A DNA stretch of 64,000 bases from Sphaerothrix gracilis (GCF_030405905.1 NZ_JASATW010000015.1:1-64000), one strand, 5' to 3'. Numbered from the stretch's first letter, positions 17,236 through 26,509 are shown. The notes: a model not told the origin generated them from the letters alone. Program-made: numbers and translations.

Positions 17236-17808
17236 CTAAACTTCTTCCTGAGAAATCACCTGTGAGCCTGCTGCAGCAAGACTTTGAGGCTCACCACCAG
17301 TCAAGCCGTTGGCATCGTTGTTGCGAGGAGCAGCGTGAATTTGCCGCATCAAACTAGCCATTTCCAAAGCACTCATGCCGTAATTCCAGCCCAAGTTACT
17401 CTTGATGCCCGCTCGCTCTAACGCCTGCTGCATAGAATCAGTCGTCAGCACGCCAAACACCACAGGCACGCCGGTTTGAAAGCTGGTAGCTGCGATACCT
17501 TTAGAAACCTCAGCGGCCACGTAGTCAAAATGGGGCGTCTGTCCGCGAATAACCGCCCCTAGACAAATAATGGCATCGTATCGCCCACTTAGAGCTAGCT
17601 GGCGTGCCACCAAAGGCACTTCAAAGCTCCCAGGTACCCAAGCATAATCTACCTGGGTACCTTCAGGGGCTACATCCACACCATGACGCTTCAGGCAGTC
17701 TTGACAGCCTTCTAAAAGTTTGCCAGTCACCAGATCATTAAAGCGACCGATTACAAACGCGAATCGGAGCGAACTGCTATCTGTAAAACGACCTTCAAAA
17801 ACTGCCAT
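17236..17808 (-). CDS. ribH: 6,7-dimethyl-8-ribityllumazine synthase
   Basis: This enzyme joins 5-amino-6-ribitylaminouracil with 3,4-dihydroxybutanone phosphate in riboflavin synthesis. The 190-residue sequence has the family landmarks FAFVIGRFNDLVTGKLLEG, VPGSFEVPLVARQLA, ICLGAVIRGQTPHFDYVAAEVSKGI (active-site His in the last) and PVVFGVLTTDSMQQALERAG. The C-terminal 30 residues beyond the core are Gly/Gln/Asn-rich and probably disordered. It follows psbZ by 15 bases; psbZ-ribH linkage is common in cyanobacteria, so they are likely co-transcribed. Confidence 0.93.
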   Translation of the reverse strand: MAVFEGRFTDSSSLRFAFVIGRFNDLVTGKLLEGCQDCLKRHGVDVAPEGTQVDYAWVPGSFEVPLVARQLALSGRYDAIICLGAVIRGQTPHFDYVAAEVSKGIAATSFQTGVPVVFGVLTTDSMQQALERAGIKSNLGWNYGMSALEMASLMRQIHAAPRNNDANGLTGGEPQSLAAAGSQVISQEEV

Positions 17809-17823
17809 AGTCTCCCTGATGAA

Positions 17824-18015
17824 TTAAACAACTAAATAATTTAGACCACCCACGACGACAACCAGTACGCCCCAGAGGATAGAACCTAGCAGAATTAAGC
17901 GCTTAGACTGCTCCCAATTCTGGGGAGAAGCGTAGGCTACGGGCACACCCACTACCATGACAAAAGACCAGACAACCAAAGCCAAGAGGGCAATTTGAAA
18001 CAGAATTGATACCAT
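17824..18015 (-). CDS. psbZ: Photosystem II protein PsbZ (Ycf9)
   Basis: PsbZ is a small two-helix subunit at the photosystem II edge that affects antenna coupling and PSII-LHC or dimer organisation. The 63-residue protein has helices IALLALVVWSFVMVVGVPVAYA and LILLGSILWGVLVVVVGGLNYLV joined by SPQNWEQSKR, which is diagnostic. GGGAG lies upstream of the ATG at 18015. It leads the psbZ-ribH unit and is divergent from the tRNA nucleotidyltransferase fusion gene. Confidence 0.95.
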   Translation of the reverse strand: MVSILFQIALLALVVWSFVMVVGVPVAYASPQNWEQSKRLILLGSILWGVLVVVVGGLNYLVV

Positions 18016-18199
18016 TTTTTCTCTCCCAAAACAGCAATGTTAAAAACGCTTGCAGCAGCGCAGTTCCTTTCTAAGTTAGGCCCTGCCCTTCAGTCAGCCT
18101 TGTTAGTACGCTATCAGAAATTAGACCCCTTGCAAAAGTTCCTCTGCCAACTAGCTGGCGTGATCGTTTCTCCTATTTTTTAGCGCCCTGTGATTTTCC

Positions 18200-20941
18200 A
18201 TGCACTTAGTTCTCTGTCATACCACTGCCGATTTTGATACCCTCGGCGCCGCCGTTGGCTTATCCCGTCTTCAGGCCGGTACCCGCATTGTCTTAACCGG
18301 CGGCTGTCATCCCACCGTACAGAACTTTCTAGCCCTACACCGAGACGAGTATCCGCTCATTGAGCGGCGGGCGGTTGATCCTGACAAAATTCAGGCGCTT
18401 ACTTTGGTAGATGCTCAGCAGCGGCAGCGATTTTCACCCGTACAGGACTGGCTCGATCTCGCGGAGCAGCGGCAGCTTGAGATCACTATTTATGACCACC
18501 ACCTTGAGAGTGAGGCGGATATTGCCGCTCATCACTACCTCATTGAGCCAGTCGGCGCGACGACGACTCTAATTGTGGAGATGCTGCAGCAAAGAGGCCT
18601 ACAGCCATCACTGGCCGAAGCGACCGTGATGGCGCTGGGCATACATGTTGATACCGGCTCGCTGACCTACGAGCAAGCGACTGCGCGAGACGCTAGAGCG
18701 CTGGCCTGGCTCATGGAGCAGGGCGCTAGCATGAGATCTATTTCCGAGTTTGTCGAACCTGGACTTGCGCCTCAGCTTCAGGATTTACTGCCTCAAGCGC
18801 TCAGTCAGTTGCAAACCGCCATCATGCAGGGATACCAGCTCGCTTGGGTCTTGCTGCCTTTGGCGGCGTATCTGCCAGGACTATCGGGGCTGGCCAGTCG
18901 GCTCATGTCTATCACTAACAGCGATGTCCTACTTTTGGGTGCCCACTATGAACTTAAAGACCCCGGCACTAGCAAGCTAATGGTGATTGGCCGATCGCGC
19001 GATCGCCGTCTAGATGAGGGCATCAATCTAGCGCAGCTCTTAGAGCCACTTGGCGGCGGTGGGCATGCCACTGCCGCTGCGGCGACCACCCGTAGCCCAG
19101 ATCCAGCGCAAACCTTCAATCAGCTCGTTGAGCAGCTCAAGCACCAAGTTCCCCAGCCGCCCACCGCACGGGAACTGATGTCTTCGCCAGTACGCACGAT
19201 TCGACCGCAGACTACGATCGCAGAAGCCCAGCGGATTTTGCTGCGCTATGGGCATTCCGGCCTTTCGGTGGTCAATGCGGAGGGTAATTTGGTTGGTATC
19301 ATCTCTCGCCGGGATATTGACTTAGCGCTGCATCACGGCTTTAGTCACGCTCCGGTTAAGGGATACATGAGCACCCGGCTCAAAACCATTACGCCGGAGA
19401 CGCCACTGCCGGAAATTGAATCGCTAATGGTGACTTACGACGTGGGTCGGCTGCCAGTGCTGGCCGAGAATCAACTTTTGGGCATTGTCACCCGCACTGA
19501 TGTCCTCAGACAGCGGCAGCAAAAACAGATGGAAGGTGCTTTAAATTCGCCGTCTGAGGCAACTGACTCATCAGCGACGACAGCCAAAACGGTGCAACAG
19601 CAGCTCAGCCAGCGGCTGCCAGTGCGGCTGCGGGAAATCTTGCAGCTCATGGCCAAAGCTGCCGCTGAGCGGGGTTGGCATCTCTACGTGGTGGGTGGCG
19701 TCGTGCGAGATTTCTTTTTGAGCAAGGCTGACACCCTAGAGTTGCAGGATGTTGACCTGGTAGTAGATGGGTTTTATCAGACTGCTCAGGCGGGGGCCGG
19801 TGTTGAGCTAGCGCAACTGGTACAGCAGCGCTATCCGGCCTCTGAGCTACAGGTATATGGTCGCTTTCAAACTGCTGCCCTCATTTGGCATGGTGAGACT
19901 GATACGCCTCTGATGATTGATATTGCCACCGCTCGGACTGAGTTTTATCCCTATCCGGCAGCCAACCCCGAAGTAGAAGCTAGCTCGATTCGGCAAGATC
20001 TCTACCGCCGCGACTTTACCATCAATGCGATGGCTATTCGGCTGACACCGCCCCAGCCCGGAATGCTGTTGGACTTCTTTGGCGGGCTCATTGATCTGAA
20101 GCAGCAGCAGGTGCGCGTGCTCCACGCCAACAGCTTCATTGAAGACCCGACCCGCATCTACCGCGCCGTTCGCTTTGCCGTGCGGCTTCAGTTTCGCATT
20201 GAGGCTCAGACAGAAGACTATATTCACTATGCCTTGAGCAGCGGTATTTACAGCAAAATGCAGGAACAGGTAGCCAAGGTGCCGGCGCTGCAAACGCGGC
20301 TGAAACGAGAGCTGCAGTATATCCTGGAAGCACCTTACTGGCAGCCAGCCTTGGGATTATTGAACAAGCTGGGTGCCCTGAAATGTTTGCACAGTTCGCT
20401 GGAGATGAGCGATCGCCTCTGGCATCAACTCCGCCGCGTTTCTCGCTGGCTAGAGCGCTTTCAGTTTCAAACTGCGATCGCCCCTTGGCAGCTTCGCTTA
20501 GAAGTTTTAATTGCCCAGCTTGAGCCTCGTTTTCGCCACTCTGTCGCGACTAACCTACAGCTACCCAATGAGTCTATCGACCGCCTCACCCAGCTAGAAG
20601 CGGTCGAGGCCAAACTGCAGCAGACCCTATCGTCGGGTCAGCAGCCCAGCCAGGTTGTCTGGCAGCTTCGCAGCTTCGATTTGCCCCTGCTGCTGCTGGT
20701 GAGCGCCCGCCAGCCTCGGCCAATCGGTCAGAAAATATGGCAGTATCTCACCCGCTGGTCACAGGTCAAAGCTCCCATCGATGGCAACGACCTCAAAGCA
20801 CTTGGCTACCAGCCGGGGCCTCAGTTTAAGCAAATGCTAGACGATGTACTGGCCGCAACGCTTGATCGTCAGATAGAAAATCGCTCAGAAGCGATCGCTT
20901 TTGTCATGCAGCGCTATGCTTTACCCCAAGATGCCAGCTAG
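18200..20941 (+). CDS. DHH-CBS-tRNA nucleotidyltransferase fusion (A-adding/CCA-type enzyme)
   Basis: A 913-residue three-part protein. Residues 1-310 are a DHH/DHHA1 phosphoesterase: TTADFDTLGAA, LVDAQQ, YDHHLES, HVDTGSLTYE and GGGGHATAAA give all metal motifs. Residues 325-440 hold two CBS domains (ARELMSSPVRTIRP and VKGYMSTRLKTITP), which usually bind adenine nucleotides. From about 480 comes a class II nucleotidyltransferase: VVGGVVRDFFL, catalytic LQDVDLVVDG, RRDFTINAMAI and EDPTRIYRAVRFAVRL. In deep-branching bacteria, including cyanobacteria, CC- and A-adding activities are split, and the A-adding enzyme has this extended layout, so A-addition to tRNA is my best guess. Divergent from psbZ. 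Confidence 0.85.
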   Translation: MHLVLCHTTADFDTLGAAVGLSRLQAGTRIVLTGGCHPTVQNFLALHRDEYPLIERRAVDPDKIQALTLVDAQQRQRFSPVQDWLDLAEQRQLEITIYDHHLESEADIAAHHYLIEPVGATTTLIVEMLQQRGLQPSLAEATVMALGIHVDTGSLTYEQATARDARALAWLMEQGASMRSISEFVEPGLAPQLQDLLPQALSQLQTAIMQGYQLAWVLLPLAAYLPGLSGLASRLMSITNSDVLLLGAHYELKDPGTSKLMVIGRSRDRRLDEGINLAQLLEPLGGGGHATAAAATTRSPDPAQTFNQLVEQLKHQVPQPPTARELMSSPVRTIRPQTTIAEAQRILLRYGHSGLSVVNAEGNLVGIISRRDIDLALHHGFSHAPVKGYMSTRLKTITPETPLPEIESLMVTYDVGRLPVLAENQLLGIVTRTDVLRQRQQKQMEGALNSPSEATDSSATTAKTVQQQLSQRLPVRLREILQLMAKAAAERGWHLYVVGGVVRDFFLSKADTLELQDVDLVVDGFYQTAQAGAGVELAQLVQQRYPASELQVYGRFQTAALIWHGETDTPLMIDIATARTEFYPYPAANPEVEASSIRQDLYRRDFTINAMAIRLTPPQPGMLLDFFGGLIDLKQQQVRVLHANSFIEDPTRIYRAVRFAVRLQFRIEAQTEDYIHYALSSGIYSKMQEQVAKVPALQTRLKRELQYILEAPYWQPALGLLNKLGALKCLHSSLEMSDRLWHQLRRVSRWLERFQFQTAIAPWQLRLEVLIAQLEPRFRHSVATNLQLPNESIDRLTQLEAVEAKLQQTLSSGQQPSQVVWQLRSFDLPLLLLVSARQPRPIGQKIWQYLTRWSQVKAPIDGNDLKALGYQPGPQFKQMLDDVLAATLDRQIENRSEAIAFVMQRYALPQDAS

Positions 20942-21070
20942 TCAGCCGCAGTAAAAGCGCTAGGATAAGCGGAGAAAAACGGCTAGCTCTGATTCAAGAA
21001 GGTTCTAGCTGGCTTGGGGATCTATGTTCAAGGCTTGAGTTCAGATTTTTTGCCGCACAAATCGCTGACA

Positions 21071-21667
21071 ATGAAGCATTATTCTCGACTGCTGCTGAGT
21101 GTTTTTGTCGCTGCGGGCCTGGCAGGTTTAGGGGCTGGCAGTTTTGTTCGTTTTTCGGGCAGTAATGGAGCAGGCACGCTCCGCCTCAATCCAGAGCAAA
21201 CCTTTCCGGAGCAGGCCGACTGGCCCGTGACTGGCTCAGATGCCGAGTTTGATCGGCCCTTTGTCGCTCCAGATGAAAACTACACGCGGCGAGAGCCAGT
21301 GGAAACACCGTTTGAATTTCAGCCAGAAGATCAGTTGGTCACCGAGCCTGAGCCTTGGGCAGAGCGATCGCCCGCTACAGCAATACCTGAATCTGTCTCT
21401 GATCCAGCGCAAGATTTTGCCAGTCCCGCTGTTGTAGATGAAACAACCGACGATTTTTTCGTAGACGATGCGGCAACGGTGGACGAATCGATGACAGACT
21501 CACCGCCAGAAAGCTGGAGTGAGTCAACGCCCAACCGCCCGAATCCAGATGCGGCAGTTGATAGCGGCGTTCCTGCTCGTTCGGCAGAGAAAACCGTGCC
21601 TGCCCCCACCCGCCTAGAAGCGGCTCCAGAAATGTCGGTGCCGCCGTCAGCTGAAAGAGAGCTGTAG
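21071..21667 (+). CDS. Hypothetical secreted or membrane-anchored acidic protein
   Basis: About 198 residues from ATG 21071; an upstream in-frame TTG (21014) would add only a poor leader. It begins MKHYSRLLLSVFVAAGLAGLGAGS, a signal peptide or anchor, and continues as low-complexity sequence rich in Glu, Asp, Ser, Thr and Pro (FDRPFVAPDENYTRREPVET and later DDFFVDDAATVDESMTD) with no recognisable domain. It is probably disordered outside the membrane. No family recognised; function unknown. It lies in a run of plus-strand genes with 77 bases to the next. Confidence 0.55.
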   Translation: MKHYSRLLLSVFVAAGLAGLGAGSFVRFSGSNGAGTLRLNPEQTFPEQADWPVTGSDAEFDRPFVAPDENYTRREPVETPFEFQPEDQLVTEPEPWAERSPATAIPESVSDPAQDFASPAVVDETTDDFFVDDAATVDESMTDSPPESWSESTPNRPNPDAAVDSGVPARSAEKTVPAPTRLEAAPEMSVPPSAEREL

Positions 21668-21744
21668 AAAATGCGGCAAGACTGACAGCAGCGGGCGGGA
21701 GCAATTTAGTTATAATTTGTTGCAGACGTATAAATTATTTTTTC

Positions 21745-22071
21745 ATGAACAATCCTGTCGTTCATGCCTTTTTCATCGGTAGGGCCTTAGCAGAAACCGT
21801 CAGCGAGCGAGCGGAACAGCTCGTTTCTGAGGGATTAAGTAATCTGGGTCGCTTTGATGCCGAGCAGCGCGAAAACTTGCGGCATTTCACAGAAGATGTT
21901 CTGGCGCGGGCGCAGCGGGAGGAAGCCGAAGCACTTAATAATCCGGCTGCCACCAGCAGCACTGCCCCCGAAACCTCTACCCAGGATTTGCAAGCTACTA
22001 TTGATAATCTAAGAGCTGAAATTGCTCAGGTCAGAGCTACGCTGCAGCAGTATCGGACAACGGCTAGCTAA
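21745..22071 (+). CDS. Conserved cyanobacterial small protein (DUF6825-like)
   Basis: A 108-residue soluble protein beginning MNNPVVHAFFIGRALAETVSERAE. The first 65 residues should form amphipathic helices (LVSEGLSNLGRFDAEQRENLRHFTEDV), followed by a Ser/Thr/Ala linker and a short coiled coil TQDLQATIDNLRAEIAQVRA at the C-terminus. Small proteins of this shape are widespread in cyanobacteria and plastid lineages; the DUF6825 name is recalled, not checked. Function unknown. It lies 65 bases before the UbiB-like kinase gene. Confidence 0.7.
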   Translation: MNNPVVHAFFIGRALAETVSERAEQLVSEGLSNLGRFDAEQRENLRHFTEDVLARAQREEAEALNNPAATSSTAPETSTQDLQATIDNLRAEIAQVRATLQQYRTTAS

Positions 22072-22136
22072 AGCCTGGCTGCGCTAGTTTTGATTTTCTC
22101 TTACGCTAATAGCATTGACCTATGCCAGGAGCCTGA

Positions 22137-24041
22137 GTGTCTGCCCTCTCTAGAGATCCAGAACCATCTTCATCTGATGCGGTTGCCGCAGATGAACTGA
22201 CTGCATTTGCTGAAACCTCCGCTTCTAGCTCGGCCCCCGTCTCTCATGCAGTAGATTCTTATACCCACGCGCTGGATTCAGAGGTAAGCCAGCAGCCTTC
22301 ACCTGCTGCGGATGCTGGGCCTTTGCTGACAGATGCAGGCGGTCAGAAGCGGCCCCAGTATTACACAGAGAATGCTTATCGGTGGAATCGCAGCCATTAC
22401 TCAACAACTCGGCGCTTCATCGATATCTGGTCGTTTGTGCTGCGGTTGCTTTCGGCTCGCTGGCTGTATAGCAAAGCCTGGAGCTACAGCAATCAGACCA
22501 TTACCGACAAGAAGCAGGCGATTCGGCGGCGCCGCCAAGCTGTCTGGATTCGTGAGATGCTGCTGGACTTGGGGCCGACATTCATCAAGGTAGGGCAGTT
22601 CTTTTCAACTAGGGCCGATTTATTTCCGGTTGAGTATGTCGAAGAGCTTTCTAAGCTGCAAGATCGGGTGCCGGCTTTCAGCTACGACCAGACGCGCCAA
22701 ATCGTAGAGGAAGATCTAGGCAAGCCTATTCAAACCCTTTACCGCAGCTTTGATCCCATACCTTTAGCAGCGGCTAGCTTAGGGCAGGTCCATCGGGCGC
22801 AGCTCCACTCTGGCGAAGAAGTCGTTGTCAAAGTGCAGCGTCCGGGCCTCAAAAAGCTCTTTACTATTGATCTGAAAGTACTCAAAGGAATTGCCCGCTA
22901 CTTTCAGAGTCACCGAGAATGGGGCCGGGGGCGAGACTGGATTGGCATTTATGAGGAGTGCTGCCGCATCCTTTGGGAAGAAATTGATTATTTAACCGAA
23001 GGCCGTAACGCTGATACTTTTCGGCGTAATTTTGCTGAAGAGGATTGGGTTAAAGTTCCTCGTGTCTACTGGCGCTATGCCTCTCCCCGTGTTCTGACCC
23101 TAGAGTACCTACCGGGTATTAAGATTAGCCACTACGAAGCTTTGGAAGCGGCAGGTCTAGATCGCAAGCGTTTAGCGTATTTAGGTGCTAGAGCCTATTT
23201 GCAGCAGCTCTTAAATGATGGTTTTTTCCATGCCGATCCGCATCCTGGTAATATTGCGGTGAGTCCAGAGGGTGCACTCATCTTCTATGACTTCGGCATG
23301 ATGGGTCAGGTGCAGCCGCTAACGCGGGAGCGCCTAATGCGTACCTTTTTCGGTATTGCTCAGCGTGATGCCGATCGGGTCATGGCTTCCCTGGTTGAAC
23401 TGGGGGCATTAGCTGAGATTGACGATATGGGGCCAGTGCGGCGCTCAATCCAGTACATTCTGGATAACTTCATGGATCAACCCTTTGAAGAACAGTCAAT
23501 CAATGCCATCAGCGATGACCTCTACGCGGTTGCCTACGATCAGCCTTTTCGCTTTCCGGCAACTTTCACCTTCGTCATGCGGGCTTTCTCGACTCTGGAA
23601 GGAGTCGGTAAAGGGCTTGATCCCGATTTTAATTTCATGGAAGCTGCTAAACCTTTTGCAACACAGCTCATGACTAACGGAAACTCAACAGATCCTAATA
23701 ACAGCCTGCTGGGTGAGCTAGGGCGTCAGGCCGCTCAGGTGAGCAGCACGGCGCTAGGTCTTCCCCGACGAATTGAGGACACGCTGGAAAAGCTGGAGCG
23801 CGGCGATATTCGCGTACGAGTGCGCTCGATTGAAACGGATCGAATTTTGCGGCGAGTGAGCGGCGTCAACATGGCGACTAATTATTCTCTGCTAATTGGT
23901 GCCTTTACGCTCTCAGCCACTATTTTGTTGGTTTCCGAATTTCTCTGGCTAGCAGGCATTATCGCCGCGATCGCAGCCCTGTTAGGATTTGCCTTAATAC
24001 GACTCTTAATCCAGCTCAGCCGAGCTGAACGCCTGCCTTGA
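22137..24041 (+). CDS. ABC1/UbiB-family atypical kinase
   Basis: A 634-residue member of the ABC1/ADCK/UbiB family, whose members support quinone or isoprenoid lipid metabolism in membranes. After a 75-residue low-complexity N-terminus come the family's KxGQ motif (FIKVGQFFSTRADLFPVEYV), the Ala-rich nucleotide loop AAASLGQVHRAQL, VVVKVQRPG, and the catalytic FHADPHPGNIAV and YDFGMMGQ. Two hydrophobic helices near 585-630 anchor the C-terminus. The GTG start at 22137 has AGGAG five bases upstream, which supports it. Cyanobacteria carry several such genes; plastoquinone/tocopherol-linked roles are known for plastid relatives. It ends 20 bases before the PP2C gene, so a kinase-phosphatase transcript is possible. 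Confidence 0.88.
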   Translation: MSALSRDPEPSSSDAVAADELTAFAETSASSSAPVSHAVDSYTHALDSEVSQQPSPAADAGPLLTDAGGQKRPQYYTENAYRWNRSHYSTTRRFIDIWSFVLRLLSARWLYSKAWSYSNQTITDKKQAIRRRRQAVWIREMLLDLGPTFIKVGQFFSTRADLFPVEYVEELSKLQDRVPAFSYDQTRQIVEEDLGKPIQTLYRSFDPIPLAAASLGQVHRAQLHSGEEVVVKVQRPGLKKLFTIDLKVLKGIARYFQSHREWGRGRDWIGIYEECCRILWEEIDYLTEGRNADTFRRNFAEEDWVKVPRVYWRYASPRVLTLEYLPGIKISHYEALEAAGLDRKRLAYLGARAYLQQLLNDGFFHADPHPGNIAVSPEGALIFYDFGMMGQVQPLTRERLMRTFFGIAQRDADRVMASLVELGALAEIDDMGPVRRSIQYILDNFMDQPFEEQSINAISDDLYAVAYDQPFRFPATFTFVMRAFSTLEGVGKGLDPDFNFMEAAKPFATQLMTNGNSTDPNNSLLGELGRQAAQVSSTALGLPRRIEDTLEKLERGDIRVRVRSIETDRILRRVSGVNMATNYSLLIGAFTLSATILLVSEFLWLAGIIAAIAALLGFALIRLLIQLSRAERLP

Positions 24042-24061
24042 CCCCGGAGGTATCAAGTTCC

Positions 24062-24796
24062 ATGAAACGTTTTTTTGCAGGCTCAACCGATCCGGGACTA
24101 CTACGAGCCAACAATCAGGATGCTTATTACCTAGATACAGAAGGCCGCTTTTTTATTGTGGCCGACGGCATGGGAGGGCACGCGGGCGGACAGGAAGCTA
24201 GCCGCTTAGCCACTGACGTTATTAGCGCCCATCTCGATAAGCACTGGCACATCGCAGAGTCTTCTCAGGAGCTGCTGCGCGATGCTTTCTTTAAGGCCAA
24301 CGATGCTATCCTCAGCGATCAAAGTAGCCATCCAGAGCGCTCTGACATGGGCACGACTGCCGTTGTCTTAATGTTTCGGGGTGAACAGCTTTGGTGCGCT
24401 CATGTGGGAGATTCTCGCCTCTACCGCCTCAGAGCCGATAAGCTAGAGCAGATCACCGAAGATCATACCTGGGTGGCCCGAGCAATTCGTGAAGGTGAGC
24501 TAACGCCAGAACAGTCTAAAAGTCATCCCTGGCGACATGTCCTCTCCCAGTGTCTGGGCCGGGAAGATTTGACCCAAATCAGCTTGCAAACAGTGACAAT
24601 GCAGGCTAGCGATCGCTTTTTGCTCTGTAGCGACGGCCTGACTGAGGAGCTGACAGATGGGATGATTGCCGGACAGCTTCAGGCGAATCCAGCCTGCGCA
24701 GCAGCGGCTGATGCTCTAGTGGAAGCGGCCAAAAGCAAAGGTGGGCGAGACAACATTACAGTTATTGTTCTCTACCTACGGGCTGAAGAATCCTAA
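24062..24796 (+). CDS. PP2C-type (Stp1/IreP-like) protein serine/threonine phosphatase
   Basis: A 244-residue Mn/Mg-dependent phosphatase. Metal-binding motifs are intact: RANNQDAYYLD, VADGMGGHAGGQEAS, MGTTAVVLMF, AHVGDSRLYRLR, LCSDGLTEELTD and GGRDNITVIVL. No other domain is present. The ATG at 24062 is preceded by GGAGG at 11 bases; the in-frame TTG at 24038 inside the kinase gene is less likely. Proteins of this type reverse Ser/Thr phosphorylation by Hanks-type kinases, one of which lies at 26.6-28.1 kb. It directly follows the UbiB-like gene. Confidence 0.93.
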   Translation: MKRFFAGSTDPGLLRANNQDAYYLDTEGRFFIVADGMGGHAGGQEASRLATDVISAHLDKHWHIAESSQELLRDAFFKANDAILSDQSSHPERSDMGTTAVVLMFRGEQLWCAHVGDSRLYRLRADKLEQITEDHTWVARAIREGELTPEQSKSHPWRHVLSQCLGREDLTQISLQTVTMQASDRFLLCSDGLTEELTDGMIAGQLQANPACAAAADALVEAAKSKGGRDNITVIVLYLRAEES

Positions 24797-25157
24797 GTAG
24801 CTGCATTAAGCCAATCTGCTTCCGCTCAAAAGCCTCTCTAATGCTTGCAGCAGCGGCAACCTGTTGCTATTAAAAGAACTCAACCCAGCGATCGCTTTAT
24901 GTTTACATTGAGCATTTTTACTTATTTATAAATGCTAACTATGCTGCAAGGGTACTCCCTTGTGTACTGACGCATCCGGAGGTCTTTATTTAAGATTTAA
25001 CCTAAGCCTCTAGACTGATAGCCATTTTGTCAAACAGTTGTTATATTTTGTAAACAACTGGAGCATATCGGGACTTTCCCAGTTCTGATCAGATGGCTTC
25101 CGGTCTACGGGGAATTTTTCTCCAGCTAACGTTATCTCTCAGCCTATGGAGGTTGCT
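24797..25157 (+). promoter_or_regulatory. Upstream region of nblA with two inverted repeats
   Basis: This 361-base AT-rich region holds two symmetrical elements. CAAGGG-TACT-CCCTTG lies at 24947-24962. CAGTTGTT (25035-25042) pairs with AACAACTG (25053-25060) across a ten-base AT loop. Between them is GTA-N10-TAC near 24952, close to but not matching the NtcA consensus GTA-N8-TAC. nblA in other cyanobacteria is induced by nutrient starvation, so these are plausible regulator or RNA-structure sites; that is inference. Confidence 0.45.
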
Positions 25158-25352
25158 ATGCACGAATCTAATAAGCTCTCTCTAGAACAGGAGTTCAGCC
25201 TGCGTTCGTTTGAGAATCAGGTACAGCGGATGAGCCGAGAGCAGGCCCAGCAGTTTCTCGTCAAGCTGTACGAACAAATGATGATGCGCGAAACCCTTTA
25301 CAAGAGTTTCCTCAAGCAAGAGTGGGGCATTGAGCCTACTCCTGAGTTTTAG
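25158..25352 (+). CDS. nblA: Phycobilisome degradation protein NblA
   Basis: NblA is a small adaptor that targets phycobiliproteins to Clp protease during starvation. The 64-residue protein MHESNKLSLEQEFSLRSFEN continues with QVQRMSREQAQQFLVKLYEQMMMRETLYKSFLKQEWGIEPTP; the SLEQEF...VQRMSREQAQ and LYKSFLKQ...WGI parts are diagnostic, and two helices are expected. GGAGG lies seven bases before ATG 25158, so I prefer it to the in-frame ATG at 25146, which precedes the ribosome site. It stands alone, with a long AT-rich upstream region carrying two inverted repeats. Confidence 0.95.
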   Translation: MHESNKLSLEQEFSLRSFENQVQRMSREQAQQFLVKLYEQMMMRETLYKSFLKQEWGIEPTPEF

Positions 25353-25624
25353 GGCGTCAGCATTCGATTCAGGTATGGCGACCTCCCTCTCTTGCTCAAT
25401 TCTGCTGGAAGGGAGCCGGGGATAATGGGGCGTCAATCTGTAACTTTGAATTTTATTTTTGGCCTAATTATTTTTCTTTGACTATGTCTGGTTCGATAAA
25501 ATCTTCTGTCTACAGCCTCTCTGACGGAGCATAAAGACGATTCATCCAGGGATAAGACCCACGGAATGTTACCTTGAACAAAGGAACCTTTCAGTGAGTC
25601 GCTGCTCCACTCAGTAGAGTCAAA

Positions 25625-26509
25625 ATGTACCAGCGTATTCTTATTTGTACAGATTTTTCTGACGGTCTTTACCGTCTAGTAGATTTCGTCCCCAACTTAG
25701 TTGCAGGCGGGGCAAATTACATTGTTTTTTTTAACAACGTTTCTCTAGAAGCAGATCGAGAGATACCTCGGGTTGACACTGACAAAGTAGAAGCCGCCAA
25801 GCAGCAGCTGGCCGCAGCCCTAACGAACGTTCCAGAGGGCGTCACGGTCAAGGTAGAGGTTCAGTCAGGCCGGGTTATTGACAACATTTTGAAGCAGACC
25901 GAGGTGCATCAGGCAGACGTGATTCTGCTGGGGATGCCGACGCGATCGCTCCTGCGCGAAACCATCTTTGGCAGCACAACGATTGAGCTGTCTGAAAAAA
26001 CGTCTGTGCCGCTGCTAATTTTGCGGCCCCAGCTTATTTCTGCCTACACCACTGAGGAACTAGGCCTGCGCTGCCAGCATCTATTTCGCTATTTCCTGAT
26101 CCCCTACGATGGCAGCGAGGGAGCTGACTATTTGGTAAGCCAGGTAAAACAGCAGGCTCAGGCCAGAGCCAATCGCGCTTTGGAAACCTGCCGTCTCTGC
26201 TGGGTGATTGACGATAGTGCCCGCCGCGAGATTCAGGCTTCTGATCCAATCGGGGCCGCCCAGGAAAAGCTGGAAGCTGTCAAAGCCGAGCTAGATTTAC
26301 CGGATTTAGAGGTCAAAACTGAGGTGCGCCAGGGGTCTCCCATTGAAGAGATTCTGATGGCAGCCGAGGTACACGATATTAGCGCGATCGCTGTTTGTCC
26401 GGGCAGCCGGGGCCGTTTCCTCAGATGGTCAGTGCCTAGCATGACGCAGGACATCCTGCGGCGTAGTTGGCATCCCGTCATCTATTTTCCGCCCCAGCAG
26501 CAATCTTAG
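25625..26509 (+). CDS. Tandem universal stress protein
   Basis: A 294-residue cytoplasmic protein made of two UspA domains. The first (MYQRILICTDFSDGLYRLVDF to LILRPQ, residues 1-137) ends with the ATP-type loop GMPTRSLLRETIFGSTTIELS. The second (YFLIPYDGSEGADYLV to VIYFPPQQ) has CPGSRGRFLRWSVPSMTQDIL. The second domain retains a G-x(2)-G-x(9)-G-like arrangement in part. Tandem Usp proteins are common stress-response factors, and the true ligand or role is not determined. It is a single gene between nblA and the oppositely oriented kinase. Confidence 0.85.
   Translation: MYQRILICTDFSDGLYRLVDFVPNLVAGGANYIVFFNNVSLEADREIPRVDTDKVEAAKQQLAAALTNVPEGVTVKVEVQSGRVIDNILKQTEVHQADVILLGMPTRSLLRETIFGSTTIELSEKTSVPLLILRPQLISAYTTEELGLRCQHLFRYFLIPYDGSEGADYLVSQVKQQAQARANRALETCRLCWVIDDSARREIQASDPIGAAQEKLEAVKAELDLPDLEVKTEVRQGSPIEEILMAAEVHDISAIAVCPGSRGRFLRWSVPSMTQDILRRSWHPVIYFPPQQQS

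Noticed and set aside
24952..24967. NtcA site in the nblA promoter
   Set aside because: The GTA and TAC are ten bases apart instead of eight, so it does not meet the consensus.
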